Source of the DNA: an uncultured Lewinella sp.
GTDB lineage: Bacteria; Bacteroidota; Bacteroidia; Chitinophagales; Saprospiraceae
NCBI GenBank assembly: GCA_913057785.1
Contig: CAJXPD010000044.1
Coordinates: forward strand, 1-47,604
Length of the DNA: 47,604 nucleotides
Reading direction: 5' to 3'
Positions 1 to 8,608 of this stretch are shown here, piece by piece; position 1 is the stretch's first letter, and every line of letters begins with the position of its first letter. Under the pieces are notes generated by a model, which had not been told where the DNA came from, did no database searches, and saw nothing but the letters and a program-made list of their open reading frames with translations. The translations under genes and the position numbers were made by a program.

Positions 1-1
1 T

Positions 2-3000
2 TTCGGTAACTCAGCCACAGATATTGAGAACCTGGTAACGCGTCCGATTGAGAAGGAATTGCAGGGCTTGGAAGGCCTCAAGAATATCCTTTCAACCAGT
101 ATCCAGGACTATTCGGTGATTACCGTTGAATTTGAATCTGGGGTAGATATTGACGAGGCGACGGATAAGGTAAAAGACGCGGTAGATATGGCTAAGGCGG
201 ATTTGCCCAATGACCTGGATCAAGACCCTTTGGTGATGGAGGTGAATCTTTCCGAACTGCCCATTGTCACCGTAAACGTTTCTGGTGATTACTCCAATGA
301 TGAATTGCGTGAATATGCTGAATACCTCCAAGATAAACTCGAAGCGCTAGACCAGGTGAATGACGTGGATATGAAGGGTGACCTGGAGCGTGAGGTGAAA
401 GTGGATGTAGATCTTTTGAAGATGGAGAGCATGGAGGTTAGTTTTTCGGATATTGCACAAGCAATTCAGACGGAAAACTTGACGATGTCCGGTGGAGAGA
501 TCGTAGCAGATGATTTTAGAAGGGCCATTCGAGTAAAGGGAGAGTTTCAGAGGGTGAGCGAGCTAGAAAATGTAATTGTAAAAAGTGAGTATCGTCAGCC
601 TGTTTTTTTACGGGATATTGCCAAGGTATCTTTTGGGTATAAGGAGCGTACGTCTATCGCACGTTCCGATGGATTGCCGGTAATTTCCTTGGATATCATA
701 AAGCGAAAGGGCGAGAACCTGCTATCCACAGCAGACCGCATCAAAGAAGTGGTCGATGATGCCGTAGCTACTTTCCCGGAAGACTTGAAAGTAAGCCTGT
801 TTAATGACCTTTCCGTCTATACGCGGAATGAGGTAAACAACCTCGAAAATAGTATTATCTCCGGGGTAATCCTCGTTGTACTCGTGCTCCTATTCTTTTT
901 GGGTTTACGAAATGCAACTTTCGTAGGGCTAGCCATCCCCTTGTCGATGTTGATGGGGATAATGTGGCTAGGTATCTCGGGAGTGACTCTAAATATTGTA
1001 GTGTTATTTGCCCTGATTCTAGCCCTTGGATTACTGGTGGATAATGCCATTGTAGTGGTGGAAAATGTGTATCGCTATATGCAGGAAGGTTACGATCCGG
1101 TAACTGCGGCTAAACGTGGGGCAGGAGAAGTAGCGGTACCGATCATTGCTTCAACAGCCACAACTTTGGCGGCCTTTATCCCCTTGGCATTTTGGCCAGG
1201 GCTAGTGGGCTCTTTCATGAAGTATTTCCCTATTACCCTAATCATCGTGTTGAGTTCTTCTCTCTTCGTGGCACTGGTAATTAACCCGGTGTTTACCCGC
1301 ACCTTTATGAAGATCGACGAAAGAGAGGAGGATCCTTTAGTACGTAGGCGAAAAAGGAATAACATGTTGATCTTCATCGGTATGATGCTGCTCTTGACGG
1401 TGATTGGAATGGTGACCGGTACGATCTGGGTACGTAACCTATTTGGCTTAGTAGCCATACTTTCAGCTTTGAACTTCTTTGTGCTGCGGTCGGCTTCATT
1501 TGGCTTCCAGAACAGGGTGCTACCCCTATTGGAGAGTGGTTACAATGCTTTCTTGAACTGGGCACTGCGGATACCAGCCTTAATCTTTGGCGGCACCTTT
1601 GGGCTTCTGATTTTTTCCTTGATGCTTTGGTCGAAATACGGACCAGAGATCGAATACTTCGCTGGAGGGCAACCGATCTATGTGAATGCTTTTGTTGAAT
1701 TACCATTGGGGAAAGATATTGAGGCGACCAATAAGCTTATGCGAGAGTTAGAGGACAAAGTGCAAGAAGTAATTGAGCCTTATGATCAGATCGTGGAAGC
1801 GGTACTTTCCCAGATAGGAGAAAATACATCGGATCCCAATACTCCACCAGAGCCCGGTGCTTCTCCGAATAAGGCACGACTAACGGTACAGTTTGTTAAA
1901 ACGGAGGATCGAGGTGGAATTAACACCTTTACCGTGATGGATGAGATTCGTAACGCCATGCAGGGGTATCCAGGTGTGCAGATTTCCGTGGATAAGAATG
2001 CTGATGGCCCTCCTACCGGTAAGCCGATTAACTTGGAGGTGCGTGGAGATGATCTAGATAAACTGCTGACGCTCTCGCAAGAAGTGATGGCTTATATCAA
2101 TGATCAGAATATTCCCGGAATTGAGGAGTTGAAGTCAGATGTGCAGTTAGGGAAACCAGAATTAATCATCAATGTTGATCGCGAAGCTGCGCGGAGATAT
2201 GGTGTGTCCACTTTTGCGATTGCGGATGCCTTACGAACTGCTGTTTTCGGACTGGAAGTGAGTCAGTTTAAGCAAGGGGAAGATGAATATCCGATCTACA
2301 TCCGTTTGGATGAAAATTACCGCTATGATGTCGATTACCTAATGAATCAGAAGATCACCTTCCGCGATATGGCGACGGGGCAGATTGCACAGGTGCCGAT
2401 TTCTGCTGTGGCAAATATGCAATATACCAGTACCTATTCTGCCGTGAAGCGGAAAGACTTGGAAAGAATGGTGACGATCTATTCTAATGTGGTGGAAGGT
2501 TACAATGCGATTAATATCGTAGATGAATTGAGAGGCCTCATGAGCCGCTATGACTTACCAGAAGGGTTTACCTATGAGTTTACTGGAGAACAGGAACAAC
2601 AAGCTCAAGATCAAGAATACCTTTCCTCGGCCTTCTTGGTGGCCATTTTCTCGATCTTCATTATTCTGGTAACCCAGTTCAATAGTATTATCTCTCCTTT
2701 CATCATTATCCTTTCAGTGGTATTCAGTACCATTGGCGTATTTCTAGGCTATGTCTTCTTTGGTGGGACATTCTCCTTGGTGTTCTCCGGGGTGGGAATT
2801 ATCTCACTGGCTGGGGTAGTGGTGAATAATGCCATTGTACTGATAGATTATATTAATCTACTGGTTCAGCGTCGCCGAGAGTCCTTAGGGATTGACAATA
2901 TGATGGATCTTCAGCCATCTGATGTAAAGGATGCGATTATCCAGGGTGGTGCGACGCGTCTGCGGCCTGTCTTGTTGACAGCGATTACAACCGTACTTGG

Positions 3001-3262
3001 TCTGGTGCCATTGGCAATTGGATTCAACTTCAATTTCTTTACGCTTATCTCAGAGTCAGATCCACACATCTTTATTGGAGGTGATAATACTGCATTGTGG
3101 GGGCCGATGGCATGGACCGTGATCTATGGGTTGATTTTTGCTACATTCTTGACATTGATTGTAGTACCTTCCATGTACTGGTTAGCGTATCGATTGAAGG
3201 CCCTATTTCTTAGAATCTTTACTGGGAAGCGTACTCCAGCGGTTAAACCAACCGTAGGGTAA
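2..3262 (+). CDS. RND-family efflux transporter permease, 5'-truncated by the window
   Basis: Inner-membrane, proton-driven RND pump subunit of the AcrB/HAE1 type, which would work with a periplasmic adaptor and an outer-membrane channel; neither is in this window. The frame is open from base 2 and reads GNSATDIENLVTRPIEKEL, the usual N-terminal porter motif, so only a short N-terminal piece (first membrane helix) is missing. Seen: porter domain, a block of hydrophobic helices from about residue 275, the TM4-type motif GLLVDNAIVVVEN with a single Asp (AcrB has two), a second periplasmic half, then the second helix block with SLAGVVVNNAIVLIDY. About 1087 codons are present, the normal family size. 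The substrate cannot be told; drugs, lipids or metals are possible. A hairpin with a T-run follows at 3342. Confidence 0.93.
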   Translation, partial: FGNSATDIENLVTRPIEKELQGLEGLKNILSTSIQDYSVITVEFESGVDIDEATDKVKDAVDMAKADLPNDLDQDPLVMEVNLSELPIVTVNVSGDYSNDELREYAEYLQDKLEALDQVNDVDMKGDLEREVKVDVDLLKMESMEVSFSDIAQAIQTENLTMSGGEIVADDFRRAIRVKGEFQRVSELENVIVKSEYRQPVFLRDIAKVSFGYKERTSIARSDGLPVISLDIIKRKGENLLSTADRIKEVVDDAVATFPEDLKVSLFNDLSVYTRNEVNNLENSIISGVILVVLVLLFFLGLRNATFVGLAIPLSMLMGIMWLGISGVTLNIVVLFALILALGLLVDNAIVVVENVYRYMQEGYDPVTAAKRGAGEVAVPIIASTATTLAAFIPLAFWPGLVGSFMKYFPITLIIVLSSSLFVALVINPVFTRTFMKIDEREEDPLVRRRKRNNMLIFIGMMLLLTVIGMVTGTIWVRNLFGLVAILSALNFFVLRSASFGFQNRVLPLLESGYNAFLNWALRIPALIFGGTFGLLIFSLMLWSKYGPEIEYFAGGQPIYVNAFVELPLGKDIEATNKLMRELEDKVQEVIEPYDQIVEAVLSQIGENTSDPNTPPEPGASPNKARLTVQFVKTEDRGGINTFTVMDEIRNAMQGYPGVQISVDKNADGPPTGKPINLEVRGDDLDKLLTLSQEVMAYINDQNIPGIEELKSDVQLGKPELIINVDREAARRYGVSTFAIADALRTAVFGLEVSQFKQGEDEYPIYIRLDENYRYDVDYLMNQKITFRDMATGQIAQVPISAVANMQYTSTYSAVKRKDLERMVTIYSNVVEGYNAINIVDELRGLMSRYDLPEGFTYEFTGEQEQQAQDQEYLSSAFLVAIFSIFIILVTQFNSIISPFIIILSVVFSTIGVFLGYVFFGGTFSLVFSGVGIISLAGVVVNNAIVLIDYINLLVQRRRESLGIDNMMDLQPSDVKDAIIQGGATRLRPVLLTAITTVLGLVPLAIGFNFNFFTLISESDPHIFIGGDNTALWGPMAWTVIYGLIFATFLTLIVVPSMYWLAYRLKALFLRIFTGKRTPAVKPTVG

Positions 3263-3341
3263 GGAAGAATATTGGTTGTATTCTCTCTGATTATATGGGA
3301 GAAATACATTAGGAAATAAATTTATAGGATAGCTTAGAAAG

Positions 3342-3379
3342 GCTGGGCAATTTTGTCCAGCTTTTTTTAATTTTTTTTT
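3342..3379 (+). terminator. Rho-independent terminator of the RND pump operon
   Basis: GCTGGGCAA pairs with TTGTCCAGC (nine pairs, one G-T) around a two-base tip, effectively a short tetraloop-like end, followed immediately by long runs of T. It lies 80 bases after the stop codon of the RND gene on the same strand. Confidence 0.8.
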
Positions 3380-3698
3380 AGAATTTATGGAAAGTGTAAG
3401 TTGTTGGTTATTAGTGGATTAGCTTTTTTTAAGTGAAAGTAACTACTTTGGTGGGCTGTGACGAAAAGAGGCGGGAATTAATTGTTTTTAGAGTGGCTAC
3501 TTCTGATAATCAACTATTTGTGTAAGCATGTACTACTGGGAGTGGGTTTTGCTGTGTCACAAATTTGATTTTTTTAGTCAAAAGCAAAGCGTGATATTCT
3601 GTTACTTTGAGATTTCAAAGCAGGGAAATTCAAAATACCTGAACCCAATACAATCATTTATTAGCCTTTCTTGGTCTCACAAATTGACATTTTGTATC

Positions 3699-3780
3699 TC
3701 GAAATAAAGAACTAATTGGGTGAGTGTTTGTTCATAGTTTTTGTTTTTATTCTCCCCCGATAAATTCGGGGGTTTTTTTT
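3699..3780 (+). ncRNA. Putative small RNA or terminator unit, copy 1
   Basis: Unit beginning TCGAAATAAAGAACT, containing TGTTCATAGT-T-TTTG and ending in a CCCCCGA/TCGGGGG stem (3754-3772, loop TAAAT) plus eight T. A closely related unit lies at 3927-3999. The repeated body plus terminator could be a small RNA gene, or just a duplicated 3' leader/terminator. No family was recognised; the RNA call rests only on the duplicated layout. Confidence 0.35.
3754..3780 (+). terminator. Intrinsic terminator hairpin in copy 1
   Basis: Seven-base perfect stem CCCCCGA/TCGGGGG with a five-base loop followed by eight T on the + strand. There is no coding sequence upstream on this strand after the RND terminator, so it must end an untranslated transcript or be a relic. 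Confidence 0.7.
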
Positions 3781-3926
3781 CTCCCCAATGTACGAGTCTT
3801 CCTCCGTAGGTTCTTATTTCAACCTTTCTTTCTATTCGGTTCCTAAGCTTAAAGTTAGTCTTTTCTTAAGAGTGTTGAAAGGAATTTGCTTCTTCATTTT
3901 GAGATGTACTATCCGACATTATCAAT

Positions 3927-3999
3927 TCGATATATAAAGAACTTAGTGTTGTTCATAGTGTTTGTTTTATTCAACCCCGATTCGTCGGGGTTTTTTTTT
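3927..3999 (+). ncRNA. Putative small RNA or terminator unit, copy 2
   Basis: Second copy of the unit at 3699: starts TCGATATATAAAGAACT, shares TGTTCATAGT-G-TTTG-TTTTATTC, and ends in a CCCCGA/TCGGGG stem with a TTCG tetraloop (3975-3990) and nine T. It is shorter than copy 1 by about nine bases, mostly in the middle. It lies 91 bases before pdxH, so it could also be read as a leader with an attenuator in front of pdxH. Confidence 0.35.
3975..3999 (+). terminator. Intrinsic terminator with TTCG tetraloop in copy 2
   Basis: CCCCGA-TTCG-TCGGGG, a six-pair perfect stem with a very stable UUCG-type loop, followed by nine T. Strong textbook intrinsic terminator on the + strand. Confidence 0.8.
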
Positions 4000-4090
4000 G
4001 CCCAAAACTCATCTTTTGCCTACCTATGTTGTTGTAAATGCGAAAAGGCATGTGCCTATATGAAGCATCTAATTTTCTAAAGCATTTTCT

Positions 4091-4744
4091 ATGTTGATTG
4101 ATTTAAAGCACTTGAGAGAAGAGTATTCTTCCGCTTCCTTAGAGTTGAAGGATGTACCAGAGAAACCAATAGAGTTGTTTGAGCAATGGATGCAAGAAGC
4201 TCTCCAGGCTAAGTTAGCTGAACCCAATGCTATGACACTGGCTACATGCAAACCAAATGGTTTCCCTTCCGCCAGGGTCGTTCTATTGAAGGGCTTAAAT
4301 GAAGAGGGGTTCATATTTTATACCAATTATAATAGCCAGAAAGGGCAGGAATTAGCTGTTAATCCGAAGGCCGCATTGGTCTTCCTCTGGCTAGAGCTGC
4401 AACGCCAGGTTCGAGTAGAGGGAATTGTAGAAAAGATTTCTGCAGCAGAATCTGAGGCTTATTTTCAGTCACGTCCAAAGGGCAGCCAGATTGGGGCTGT
4501 GGCCTCGCCCCAAAGTACTGTTATACCAGGGCGAGAAGTGTTGGAAGAAAAGGTAAAGGCTCTGGAACAAAAATATGCGGATCAAGAAAAATTGCCTCGT
4601 CCCGATAATTGGGGAGGATACATCTTGAAACCCAGGCGGATTGAGTTCTGGAAGGGCCGTGCTAGTCGTTTACACGATAGGCTGGTGTATGTGAAGTCTG
4701 AAGGAAGGGGGGAGGAATGGAAAATTGAGAGGCTAGCTCCCTAG
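4091..4744 (+). CDS. pdxH: Pyridoxamine/pyridoxine 5'-phosphate oxidase
   Basis: FMN-dependent cytoplasmic enzyme that oxidises pyridoxine or pyridoxamine 5'-phosphate to pyridoxal 5'-phosphate, the last step of vitamin B6 synthesis and salvage. The 217 residues match the usual length (about 218 in E. coli). Seen: the FMN-binding N-terminal half with ATCKPNGFPSARVVLLKG and FYTNYNSQKGQEL, the middle RPKGSQIGAVASPQS block, and the C-terminal signature LPRPDNWGGYILKPRRIEFW followed by GRASRLHDRLVY, which includes the substrate-binding Arg and His. The ATG at 4091 gives the standard N-terminus. It stands alone, convergent with the bacilliredoxin gene. Confidence 0.96.
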   Translation: MLIDLKHLREEYSSASLELKDVPEKPIELFEQWMQEALQAKLAEPNAMTLATCKPNGFPSARVVLLKGLNEEGFIFYTNYNSQKGQELAVNPKAALVFLWLELQRQVRVEGIVEKISAAESEAYFQSRPKGSQIGAVASPQSTVIPGREVLEEKVKALEQKYADQEKLPRPDNWGGYILKPRRIEFWKGRASRLHDRLVYVKSEGRGEEWKIERLAP

Positions 4745-4764
4745 AGGGAGCGTCTGAACAGGGG

Positions 4765-4805
4765 ATTCAATAGCCAGCAGTGACAATACTTACTGGCTAT
4801 TGAAT
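4765..4805. terminator. Bidirectional terminator hairpin between convergent genes
   Basis: Perfect 13-base inverted repeat ATTCAATAGCCAG ... CTGGCTATTGAAT with a 15-base loop, lying between the stops of pdxH (+) and the bacilliredoxin gene (-). AT-rich outer arms can supply the U-tract in both directions. Confidence 0.75.
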
Positions 4806-4820
4806 TTTCTATTGATTTTC

Positions 4821-5246
4821 CTAGCAGAAGTGATCAAAAGCCATCTTCAGGTTTTGAGCAATTAACTCTGCAGGTCTACCTTCGATATGGTGGCGCTCGA
4901 TGAAATGAACCAAGCTTCCATCTTTAAACAAAGCAATTGATGGAGAAGAAGGAGGATAAGGAAGCATATATTCTCTTGCCTTTTCCGTCGCTTCAAGATC
5001 AACTCCTGCAAAAACAGTAGTCAATTTCCCTGGATGTTTTTCGCTGGATGCTAGGGCCATCTTCACACCTGGACGGGCCATAGCCGCGGCGCAGCCACAA
5101 ACAGAATTTACTACCACTAGTGTAGTGCCTTCCTTCTGTTCAAGTGTATCAATTACTTCTTGAGCTGATTTTAAGCTCTCGAAACCTACACTCGTCAAGT
5201 CTTCTGCCATCGGGGCAGTTATTTCTTCTGGATATCGAGACATCAC
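4821..5246 (-). CDS. BrxA/BrxB-family bacilliredoxin (DUF1094, YphP/YqiW type)
   Basis: Small cytoplasmic thioredoxin-fold protein; relatives in Bacillus remove bacillithiol from oxidised proteins. The 141 residues match the family (about 144). The diagnostic active site is NSVCGCAAAMARPG, i.e. the unusual CGC motif of this family, and the protein ends HIEGRPAELIAQNLKMAFDHFC, also typical. N-terminal MSRYPEEITAPM is a family start; MM at 5246 leaves the choice of first Met open by one codon. Homologues are widespread in Bacteroidota. Monocistronic, ending at the shared hairpin 4765-4805. Confidence 0.93.
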   Translation of the reverse strand: MMSRYPEEITAPMAEDLTSVGFESLKSAQEVIDTLEQKEGTTLVVVNSVCGCAAAMARPGVKMALASSEKHPGKLTTVFAGVDLEATEKAREYMLPYPPSSPSIALFKDGSLVHFIERHHIEGRPAELIAQNLKMAFDHFC

Positions 5247-5567
5247 TATTGATTTTGATTTATTGTAAACAAAATTACATTATCATTCGCATAAATCCAC
5301 GTTTAAGGTATACAATTCAAGGTGCCGGATTGTTTAGGCCCTACTCCCGATTTATCAAAGGCTGGGTCAATAATCTGTTCAAGGCTGTTTTTCCATGCCC
5401 AATGGAGGGTGATAAAAGTCAGTTTTATTCCTGAAAACCTTCGGAAACATTAAACTCATATTTACGTTAACCCGAATATGTTGACAATGGCTAGCGAAAA
5501 CCCTAATTTTGGCGCCATGCTCAAGAACACTATGATCTTTAGTTTGAAAGAAACCAGTTTAGCAAAT
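5247..5567. other. Divergent intergenic region, nothing clear
   Basis: About 320 bp between the divergent bacilliredoxin and cytochrome-operon genes. It must hold promoters for both, but I could not identify a convincing -33/-7 pair. An open frame runs upstream of 5568 (from 5478) but lacks features of a protein N-terminus. Confidence 0.5.
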
Positions 5568-5945
5568 ATGGCTTCTAGATTTTTTCCCCTAACCGTATTC
5601 CTCTTTTTAGCTGCATGTACCAATGATAGCCTTGGTGAACCCCAGATGGGGGATTGTGATAATTTGGATGTTACTTATGTGAGCCTGATTAAACCCATTA
5701 TCGACGAAAGCTGTGCTTACAGTACTTGTCACCTGGATACGGCTCCTGGTACGTACACGACTTATGCAGGGCTCTTACCTACGCTAGAGAATGGAGAATT
5801 TCGCAATAGAGTAATCAATCTTAGAGATGATCCGACGCTAGGTATGCCACCTGCTTTCAGCCCGTCGGATCGACCATCTAGTCTGACCGAAGAACAACTT
5901 AACCTGATTCGCTGTTGGCTTGACAACAACTTTCCCGAAGAATAA
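5568..5945 (+). CDS. Small lipoprotein with a CX4CH haem-c-like motif
   Basis: 125-residue exported lipoprotein: hydrophobic start FFPLTVFLFLAAC with the lipobox Cys at about residue 17. After a short linker come VSLIKPIIDESCAYSTCHLD and later SLTEEQLNLIRCWLDNNFP. The layout (PIIxxxC..CH, then a closing helix with an Ile-Arg-Cys-Trp-Leu motif) resembles the small cytochrome-c-like domain proteins of Bacteroidota; here four residues separate the cysteines (CAYSTCH), a spacing known from multihaem cytochromes c3. The start at 5568 is chosen because the signal peptide begins there; the frame is open further up to 5478. First gene of a tight operon with the DUF5777 barrel (13-bp gap) and the dihaem cytochrome. 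Confidence 0.75.
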   Translation: MASRFFPLTVFLFLAACTNDSLGEPQMGDCDNLDVTYVSLIKPIIDESCAYSTCHLDTAPGTYTTYAGLLPTLENGEFRNRVINLRDDPTLGMPPAFSPSDRPSSLTEEQLNLIRCWLDNNFPEE

Positions 5946-5958
5946 ATCTTTATTCCCC

Positions 5959-6846
5959 ATGGCAAAACGATTTTTTAGCCTAGTCGTCTGCTTAATCACC
6001 TGTAGTCTCTTATCTGCACAGGAAAAGATCAACCAGACTTTCAAAGACACTCGAGTAATCAATGCTCAATCTGTAGAAACACTTGCTAAACGAAAACTAG
6101 ATTTTCGGGTCAGCCACCGTTTTGGCGACCTGGCAGGGGATAATGGTGGGTACAAAACCTTCTTTGGCCTTGAAAACGCAAGTGATATACTCATTGGGGT
6201 AGACTATGGGGTGACGAATAATCTTACCATCGGTCTGCATCGTACCAAGGGAGCAGGTTCTATGCCAGATGGGAACTCAGGTCTACGCCAATTATTAAAT
6301 GGTGTGGTTAAGCTTCGTTTCCTGCAACAAACGGCAGATAATAAAGTCCCTGTTTCAATGGCTATAGTAGGAATGGCTTCTCTATCCACGGCCGAGAAGA
6401 TTGAAGATAACCCAGATATCATTCGGAGTTTTCCCAAGTTTGCTCATCGTATGGCTACTCATGCCGAGCTGCTGATTGCTCGAAAGTTCTCCGATCAGTT
6501 TTCCTTGCAATTGAAACCGGGATTCACCCAAAGAAATTTGGTGCCCTTTGAAGATGAAAATGGAATTTTCTCCCTTGGTTTGGCTACCAGAATACAGGTC
6601 ACCAAGGTGATGGCCGTGATCGGTGATGTGACTTTCCCTTTTTCAGAACGCCGTACCACCGCCAATGGCTTTTATACTCCTATTGGTTTCGGTTTGGAGT
6701 TCGACACGGGGGGACACGTTTTCCAGATCAACTTGACGAATGCTACTGGCTTAATGGAGACAGACTATATTCCTTATACTACTACCAATTGGGGCGATGG
6801 GGAATTTAGACTCGGATTTACCATATCTCGCTTATTCAATCTCTAA
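5959..6846 (+). CDS. DUF5777-family outer-membrane beta-barrel protein
   Basis: 295 residues with a signal peptide (FFSLVVCLITCSLLSAQ). The mature N-terminus FKDTRVINAQSVETLAKRKLDFRVSHRFGDLAGDNGG is the recognisable start of the DUF5777 barrels. The rest alternates short amphipathic strands and Gly-rich turns (for example LIGVDYGVTNNLTIGLHRTKGAG) and ends in a strand with a terminal aromatic region, FRLGFTISRLFNL, as expected for a porin-like barrel. ATG 5959 is preferred over an upstream in-frame ATG at 5920 because it starts the signal peptide. Its position between two cytochrome-like genes suggests the barrel houses or serves an electron-transfer partner at the outer membrane; that role is inference. 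Confidence 0.85.
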   Translation: MAKRFFSLVVCLITCSLLSAQEKINQTFKDTRVINAQSVETLAKRKLDFRVSHRFGDLAGDNGGYKTFFGLENASDILIGVDYGVTNNLTIGLHRTKGAGSMPDGNSGLRQLLNGVVKLRFLQQTADNKVPVSMAIVGMASLSTAEKIEDNPDIIRSFPKFAHRMATHAELLIARKFSDQFSLQLKPGFTQRNLVPFEDENGIFSLGLATRIQVTKVMAVIGDVTFPFSERRTTANGFYTPIGFGLEFDTGGHVFQINLTNATGLMETDYIPYTTTNWGDGEFRLGFTISRLFNL

Positions 6847-6860
6847 TTATTGCGCTATCT

Positions 6861-7916
6861 ATGAAAGCTATTGTACTTACCTTTTCTGCATTAACCCTTT
6901 GTATGTTAATGGCTTGGAGATGGCCAACGGCAGAAATAAATGAGGAAGGAGAGAAATTTGTTTCTCCTTGGAATTTAACCAAGGATAAAACCGTCAATGA
7001 GGTTTTGATGCGTCTTGGTGATGTGCCCTTGCCGCATCCCGTAGATACCAGCATGAAGTGGGTCTCCGCTCGAGCTGGAGAAGAGTTGGTTAAGCATGGT
7101 TTCGGGCGTGGTCCCGGGGGCTTCAAGACGTCCAGGCAAAGCAAGCATTTTGTGTGTACTTCCTGTCATAACTTGGAAAAAGAAGATCCAGATCTTTCCG
7201 TTTCCGATCCTCAAGCCAGGTTGTTGTATGTAAAAGACCAGGGGCTTCCCTTTTTGCAAGGGACGAGCTTATATGGAGCTATAAACCGCACACAATTTTA
7301 CAATGGTGATTACCGAAAGAAGTACGGAGACTTGGTAAATGCCGCGCAAAATAATATTCGAGAAGCCATCCAACTATGTGCTGAGGAATGTGCCCAAGGC
7401 CGTAGCTTGCGCGCCTGGGAGATCGAATCCATTCTAGCCTATTTTTGGGAATTGGGATTGAAAATGGAGGACCTCATTATCAGTGAACAAGAGTGGCAGG
7501 AGGTGGAGAACGCCTTGCAAGGCAGCGGGGACAAGGAAGGCGTGATTCGCCTGATCAAGCGTCGCTACTTGGCGGGTTCACCAGCTACCTTCGTCACTCC
7601 TCCCAAAGACAGGAAAGTTGGGTATGAATTGGAGGGCAATGTAGAAAATGGGAAACTGATATATGAATTGAGTTGCCTGCATTGCCACGAGAACGGGCGC
7701 TACGCTTTCTACCGGCTGGATGATTCCAAGTTTTCCTTTAAGCATCTGGATCGACACTTTACTCGCTACACGCGCTATTCCGTTTATCAGGTTGCGCGCT
7801 ACGGCACTTCGCCCTTAAATGGCAAACGAGCTTACATGCCCAACTATACTATGGAGAAAATGAGCAACCAGCAGATGGAAGATTTGCGTGCCTATGTGAA
7901 GGAAATGCGGAAGTAG
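6861..7916 (+). CDS. Exported dihaem cytochrome c
   Basis: 351 residues. N-terminal hydrophobic segment (VLTFSALTLCMLMAW) for export, then two haem c attachment sites: CTSCH around residue 97 and CLHCH around residue 273, each in its own cytochrome-c-like domain. Methionines that might serve as sixth ligands include the YMPNYTM segment near the C-terminus. The second domain ends with MSNQQMEDLRAYVKEMRK, a typical closing helix. It starts 14 bp after the DUF5777 gene, so the three genes are almost certainly co-transcribed. Likely a periplasmic electron carrier; the redox partner and substrate are unknown. Confidence 0.88.
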   Translation: MKAIVLTFSALTLCMLMAWRWPTAEINEEGEKFVSPWNLTKDKTVNEVLMRLGDVPLPHPVDTSMKWVSARAGEELVKHGFGRGPGGFKTSRQSKHFVCTSCHNLEKEDPDLSVSDPQARLLYVKDQGLPFLQGTSLYGAINRTQFYNGDYRKKYGDLVNAAQNNIREAIQLCAEECAQGRSLRAWEIESILAYFWELGLKMEDLIISEQEWQEVENALQGSGDKEGVIRLIKRRYLAGSPATFVTPPKDRKVGYELEGNVENGKLIYELSCLHCHENGRYAFYRLDDSKFSFKHLDRHFTRYTRYSVYQVARYGTSPLNGKRAYMPNYTMEKMSNQQMEDLRAYVKEMRK

Positions 7917-8078
7917 TGGCCATGAATAAATCTTCCGGTAATATTTCTGTTAAAATCCTCCTGCATTTCGCACCAGAAATCCTATCTTCATCCACCGTCG
8001 AAAAATTATACCAGAAAAATGCCGCTCATTGAGTAGGCATTTCCTATTGTTTGAAAGCTATCAAAACGCGAGCTACGC

Positions 8079-8537
8079 ATGCAGAAACTAATTCTATCTT
8101 GTTTATTCTGGTCAATGATTTGCGCTCCAATCTTCTCTCAAGTTAGCCTGGAAGGTAGCTGGGTGGGGACAATCACTACCGGAGGCCTCAATTCAAAGCA
8201 AACCTATAAGTTCGAACTAGTCCTAGCACGTTCAGGGAAAAATACCTTGAAAGGAAGATCCTTCGTCTACGTATCACCGAGCGAAGTGATAGAGATGGAT
8301 ATTGCCGGGAAGCTCTATGGGGATCAATCCATCTATCTAGAGGACCTGTTTTATCTCCCTTCTGAAGGGCGTGAAACCACACCGCCTTACGATCGAAAAT
8401 ATGAACTCATATTTAACCGAAGCATCTGGGATAGCAATTTAGAGGGATTCTGGCAAGAAAAGCGCCCAGACCCATTCTTCCCCATGCGAAGCCGGGGACG
8501 AATCTTTCTAAAGAAGAAGAAGGCCAGTGGGGCTTAG
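8079..8537 (+). CDS. Small exported protein of unknown function
   Basis: 152 residues, signal peptide ILSCLFWSMICAPIFSQ with Gln at the predicted mature start. The mature part begins VSLEGSWVGTITTGG, a pattern seen in small lipocalin-like or beta-sandwich domains that measure about 130 residues, and is rich in alternating strands (YKFELVLARSGKNTLKGRSFVYV). No catalytic motif is visible. It sits alone, convergent with the lipoprotein gene at 8609. Function unknown. Confidence 0.75.
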   Translation: MQKLILSCLFWSMICAPIFSQVSLEGSWVGTITTGGLNSKQTYKFELVLARSGKNTLKGRSFVYVSPSEVIEMDIAGKLYGDQSIYLEDLFYLPSEGRETTPPYDRKYELIFNRSIWDSNLEGFWQEKRPDPFFPMRSRGRIFLKKKKASGA

Positions 8538-8548
8538 GGGCTTTGAAC

Positions 8549-8572
8549 CTTGTTGGCCAGATGACCAACAAG
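8549..8572. terminator. Hairpin between convergent genes
   Basis: CTTGTTGG/CCAACAAG, eight perfect pairs with an eight-base loop, 11 bp after the stop of the 8079 gene and before the stop of the convergent 8609 gene. There is no T-run, so terminator function is probable by position only. Confidence 0.5.
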
Positions 8573-8608
8573 ATCCAACCTTCCAGCAAACTTACTGTTC
8601 GCTGACCC

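Larger units (their letters stand above)
3263..4090. other. Gene-free 828-bp spacer with three hairpins
   Basis: No convincing gene on either strand; the open frame at 3886-4080 runs through a terminator hairpin and has no recognisable product. The stretch is AT-rich and contains a terminator just after the RND gene (3342-3379) and two terminator-like hairpins embedded in a duplicated unit (3699-3780 and 3927-3999). No tRNA-like cloverleaf was seen. Confidence 0.6.

Noticed and set aside
1374..1706. Minus-strand frames inside the RND gene
   Set aside because: Shadows of the strongly supported RND frame on the opposite strand.
3886..4080. 64-codon open frame on the + strand before pdxH
   Set aside because: It runs through the TTCG-loop terminator hairpin and its T-run (giving a Phe-rich stretch); composition is not protein-like.
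4731..4751. Palindrome GCTCCC-TAGA-GGGAGC at the pdxH stop
   Set aside because: Short stem without T-run, part of the coding end; the perfect hairpin at 4765-4805 is the better terminator.
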